Shown: piece after piece, positions 13,050 to 13,981 of the stretch
Layout: each line of letters begins with the position of its first letter
Numbering within the stretch: position 1 is the first letter of the stretch
Source of the DNA: an uncultured Micrococcales bacterium
GTDB taxonomy: Bacteria > Actinomycetota > Actinomycetes > S36-B12 > UBA10799
Length of the DNA stretch: 13,981 bases
Direction: 5' to 3'
Assembly: GCA_937952095.1 (NCBI GenBank)
Contig: CALFYG010000305.1
Coordinates: forward strand, 1-13,981
Translations under genes and position numbers: made by a program
Notes under the pieces: model-generated
Databases searched by the model: none
The model's input: only the letters and a program-made list of their open reading frames with translations
What the model was told of the DNA's origin: nothing

Positions 13050-13541
13050 ATGGCAGATAGCAGCTTCGACGTCGTGAGCAAGGTCGATCGACAGGAGGTC
13101 GACAACGCACTGAACCAGGCGGCCAAAGAACTGTCCCAGCGATTCGATTTCAAGAACACAGGGGCGTCCATCAGTTGGTCAGGTGAGATGGCCGTCGAGA
13201 TCAAGGCGGGCACCGAGGAACGCGCCAACGCCGCACTCGATGTGTTCAAGGACAAGCTGGTGAAGCGCCACATCTCCCTCAAGGCGTTCACCGCCGACGA
13301 GCCCCGGGTGTCCGGCAAGGAGTACAAGATCAGCGGCTCCTTCCAGTCCGGGTTGACCCAGGAGAACGCGAAGAAGATCGCGAAGATCATCCGCGACGAG
13401 GGCCCGAAGGGCGTGAAGACGCAGGTGCAGGGTGACGAGTTGCGGGTGTCGAGCAAGAAGCGCGACGACCTGCAGTCAGTCATCGCCCTGCTCAAGGAGC
13501 AAGACCTCGACGTGGCGTTGCAGTTCGTCAACTACCGCTGA
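13050..13541 (+). CDS. yajQ: YajQ family nucleotide-binding protein
   Basis: This is a 163-residue full-length member of the YajQ (UPF0234) family. The start MADSSFDVVSKVDRQEVDNA is nearly identical to the family consensus; other landmarks are FDFKNTGASISW, DKLVKRHISLKAF, GLTQENAKKIAKIIRDEGPK and DLDVALQFVNYR at the end. The family has two ferredoxin-like domains. Some members bind cyclic-di-GMP and act as transcriptional co-regulators in Xanthomonas and relatives; others are only known to bind nucleotides or tRNA. The neighbouring GGDEF-EAL gene makes a c-di-GMP link tempting but unproven. ATG 13050 was chosen over the in-frame GTG at 13011 because of the family N-terminus and the -10-like TATTGT six bases upstream. 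It diverges from tRNA-Tyr. Confidence 0.95.
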   Translation: MADSSFDVVSKVDRQEVDNALNQAAKELSQRFDFKNTGASISWSGEMAVEIKAGTEERANAALDVFKDKLVKRHISLKAFTADEPRVSGKEYKISGSFQSGLTQENAKKIAKIIRDEGPKGVKTQVQGDELRVSSKKRDDLQSVIALLKEQDLDVALQFVNYR

Positions 13542-13556
13542 GGACGCCACGAGCCA

Positions 13557-13631
13557 GGCGGGAAGCAAAAGGACATCGGGGAAGGAAAAGACCCGTGCAA
13601 ATCCTTCCCAGGTGTCCCTTTCCTTCCCGCC
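13557..13631. terminator. Long interrupted hairpin between convergent yajQ and nuoI-like genes
   Basis: GGCGGGAAG (13557-13565) pairs with CTTCCCGCC (13623-13631). Inward follow AAA/TTT (13567-13569 with 13619-13621), GGACA/TGTCC (13571-13575 with 13613-13617) and GGGAAGGA/TCCTTCCC (13579-13586 with 13602-13609). That is 25 bp with only small interruptions and a 15-base loop. It starts 15 bases after yajQ and can work on both strands, so a bidirectional terminator is the simplest reading; a palindromic mobile repeat is possible. Confidence 0.65.
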
Positions 13632-13651
13632 TTCACCCTTGGGCGCCACGT

Positions 13652-13667
13652 TGCGCTAAACAGCGCA
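13652..13667. terminator. Small palindromic hairpin downstream of the nuoI-like gene
   Basis: TGCGCT (13652-13657) and AGCGCA (13662-13667) form a 6-bp stem with an AAAC loop (GUUU on the minus-strand RNA), 41 bases beyond the nuoI-like stop. Too short to be sure of function. Confidence 0.3.
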
Positions 13668-13708
13668 CTGCTGTTCGTCGACGGCACCAGCCGGGATCCT
13701 TTCCGCCA

Positions 13709-13981
13709 TCAGTGGCTGGCCCTCCACTCGAACTGCGACGGCGGCAACTCCTCGGACCACCGCAGCGCGTCGAAGGGGCACACATCCACACACAGCCCGC
13801 ACATCATGCACGTCCGGTAGTCGATCGCGAAGCGGTCCAGATGCAGCGACGATCGGCGCCGGCCACCGGCTTCGGTGACCTCCAGATGCGCGTCAAGGTC
13901 AAGACACCAGACCGGACAGGCACGGATGCACAACATGCAACTCGTGCAGTTCTCGGCGATCAACTCCAGCGACGCCCGCGG
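13709..13981 (-). CDS. nuoI: NuoI-like 2[4Fe-4S] ferredoxin subunit, C-terminal part
   Basis: It is the ferredoxin-type subunit that passes electrons between iron-sulphur clusters in NADH-quinone oxidoreductase or a related complex. The reading frame is open to the window edge; 90 residues are visible, ending in TGA at 13709-13711. Two cluster motifs are complete: CTSCMLCIRACP and CMMCGLCVDVCP, each with the four Cys and the Pro needed for [4Fe-4S]. The text around them (SLELIAENCTSCMLCIRACP, LDRFAIDYRTCMMCGLC, CPFDALRW) resembles the NuoI of the second nuo cluster in Streptomyces and relatives. That suggests the rest of such a cluster lies beyond the right edge. A TTG at 13963 is not a credible start because homology continues upstream. 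The tail after CPFDALRW is short (SEELPPSQFEWRASH). Confidence 0.85.
   Translation of the reverse strand, partial: PRASLELIAENCTSCMLCIRACPVWCLDLDAHLEVTEAGGRRRSSLHLDRFAIDYRTCMMCGLCVDVCPFDALRWSEELPPSQFEWRASH

Overview
The window is high-GC DNA from an actinobacterium. The gene orders tRNA-Trp-secE-nusG-rplK-rplA-rplJ-rplL-rpoB and rpmG-hadA-hadB-murB, the acidic N-terminal extension on NusG, the TANNNT-type promoters six bases before start codons and the absence of low-GC features all fit. The closest remembered parallel is the Streptomyces neighbourhood of rpmG, two MaoC dehydratases, murB, a YajQ homologue and a second nuo cluster. No species can be named. The first 13 bases are the end of an Illumina adapter fused to rpoB, so the left edge is an assembly or trimming artefact.

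Layout. Positions 14-6769, all minus strand, read right to left: tRNA-Trp, secE, nusG, rplK, rplA, a perfect 12-bp terminator, a repeat-rich gap, an L10-type leader, rplJ, rplL, two hairpins, then rpoB (5' two thirds only). This is the core transcription/translation block. Positions 6914-8113, plus strand: a class I aminotransferase, followed by a 20-bp tandem repeat. Positions 8287-10552, minus strand: tRNA-Thr, tRNA-Met, rpmG, hadA, hadB, murB, with overlapping stop/start codons in hadA-hadB-murB. Positions 10630-12921, plus strand: a membrane GGDEF-EAL protein sitting between tRNA-Thr and tRNA-Tyr, its stop codon touching the 3' end of tRNA-Tyr. Then yajQ (plus strand), a large palindromic hairpin, and the C-terminal part of a NuoI-like 2[4Fe-4S] ferredoxin (minus strand) that runs off the right edge.

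How it works together. The left half is housekeeping: the Sec translocon subunit, the elongation factor NusG, the L1/L11 stalk base and L10/L12 stalk, and RNA polymerase beta. It is punctuated by RNA structures that could set stoichiometry: a terminator after rplA, a leader that can pair with the rplJ ribosome-binding site, and a double hairpin before rpoB. The right half mixes amino-acid metabolism, envelope/lipid genes (hadAB, murB), a cyclic-di-GMP enzyme and a respiratory subunit.

Most unusual points: NusG carries about 160 extra acidic N-terminal residues with a near-perfect 15-residue repeat; L10 ends in five copies of an 8-residue repeat encoded by a 24-bp tandem repeat; a four-copy direct/inverted repeat lies in the rplA-rplJ gap; all three plus-strand genes appear leaderless with the same spacing; and the GGDEF-EAL gene is packed against tRNA genes on both sides. 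I saw no mobile element, CRISPR array, defence system or clearly new multi-gene system.
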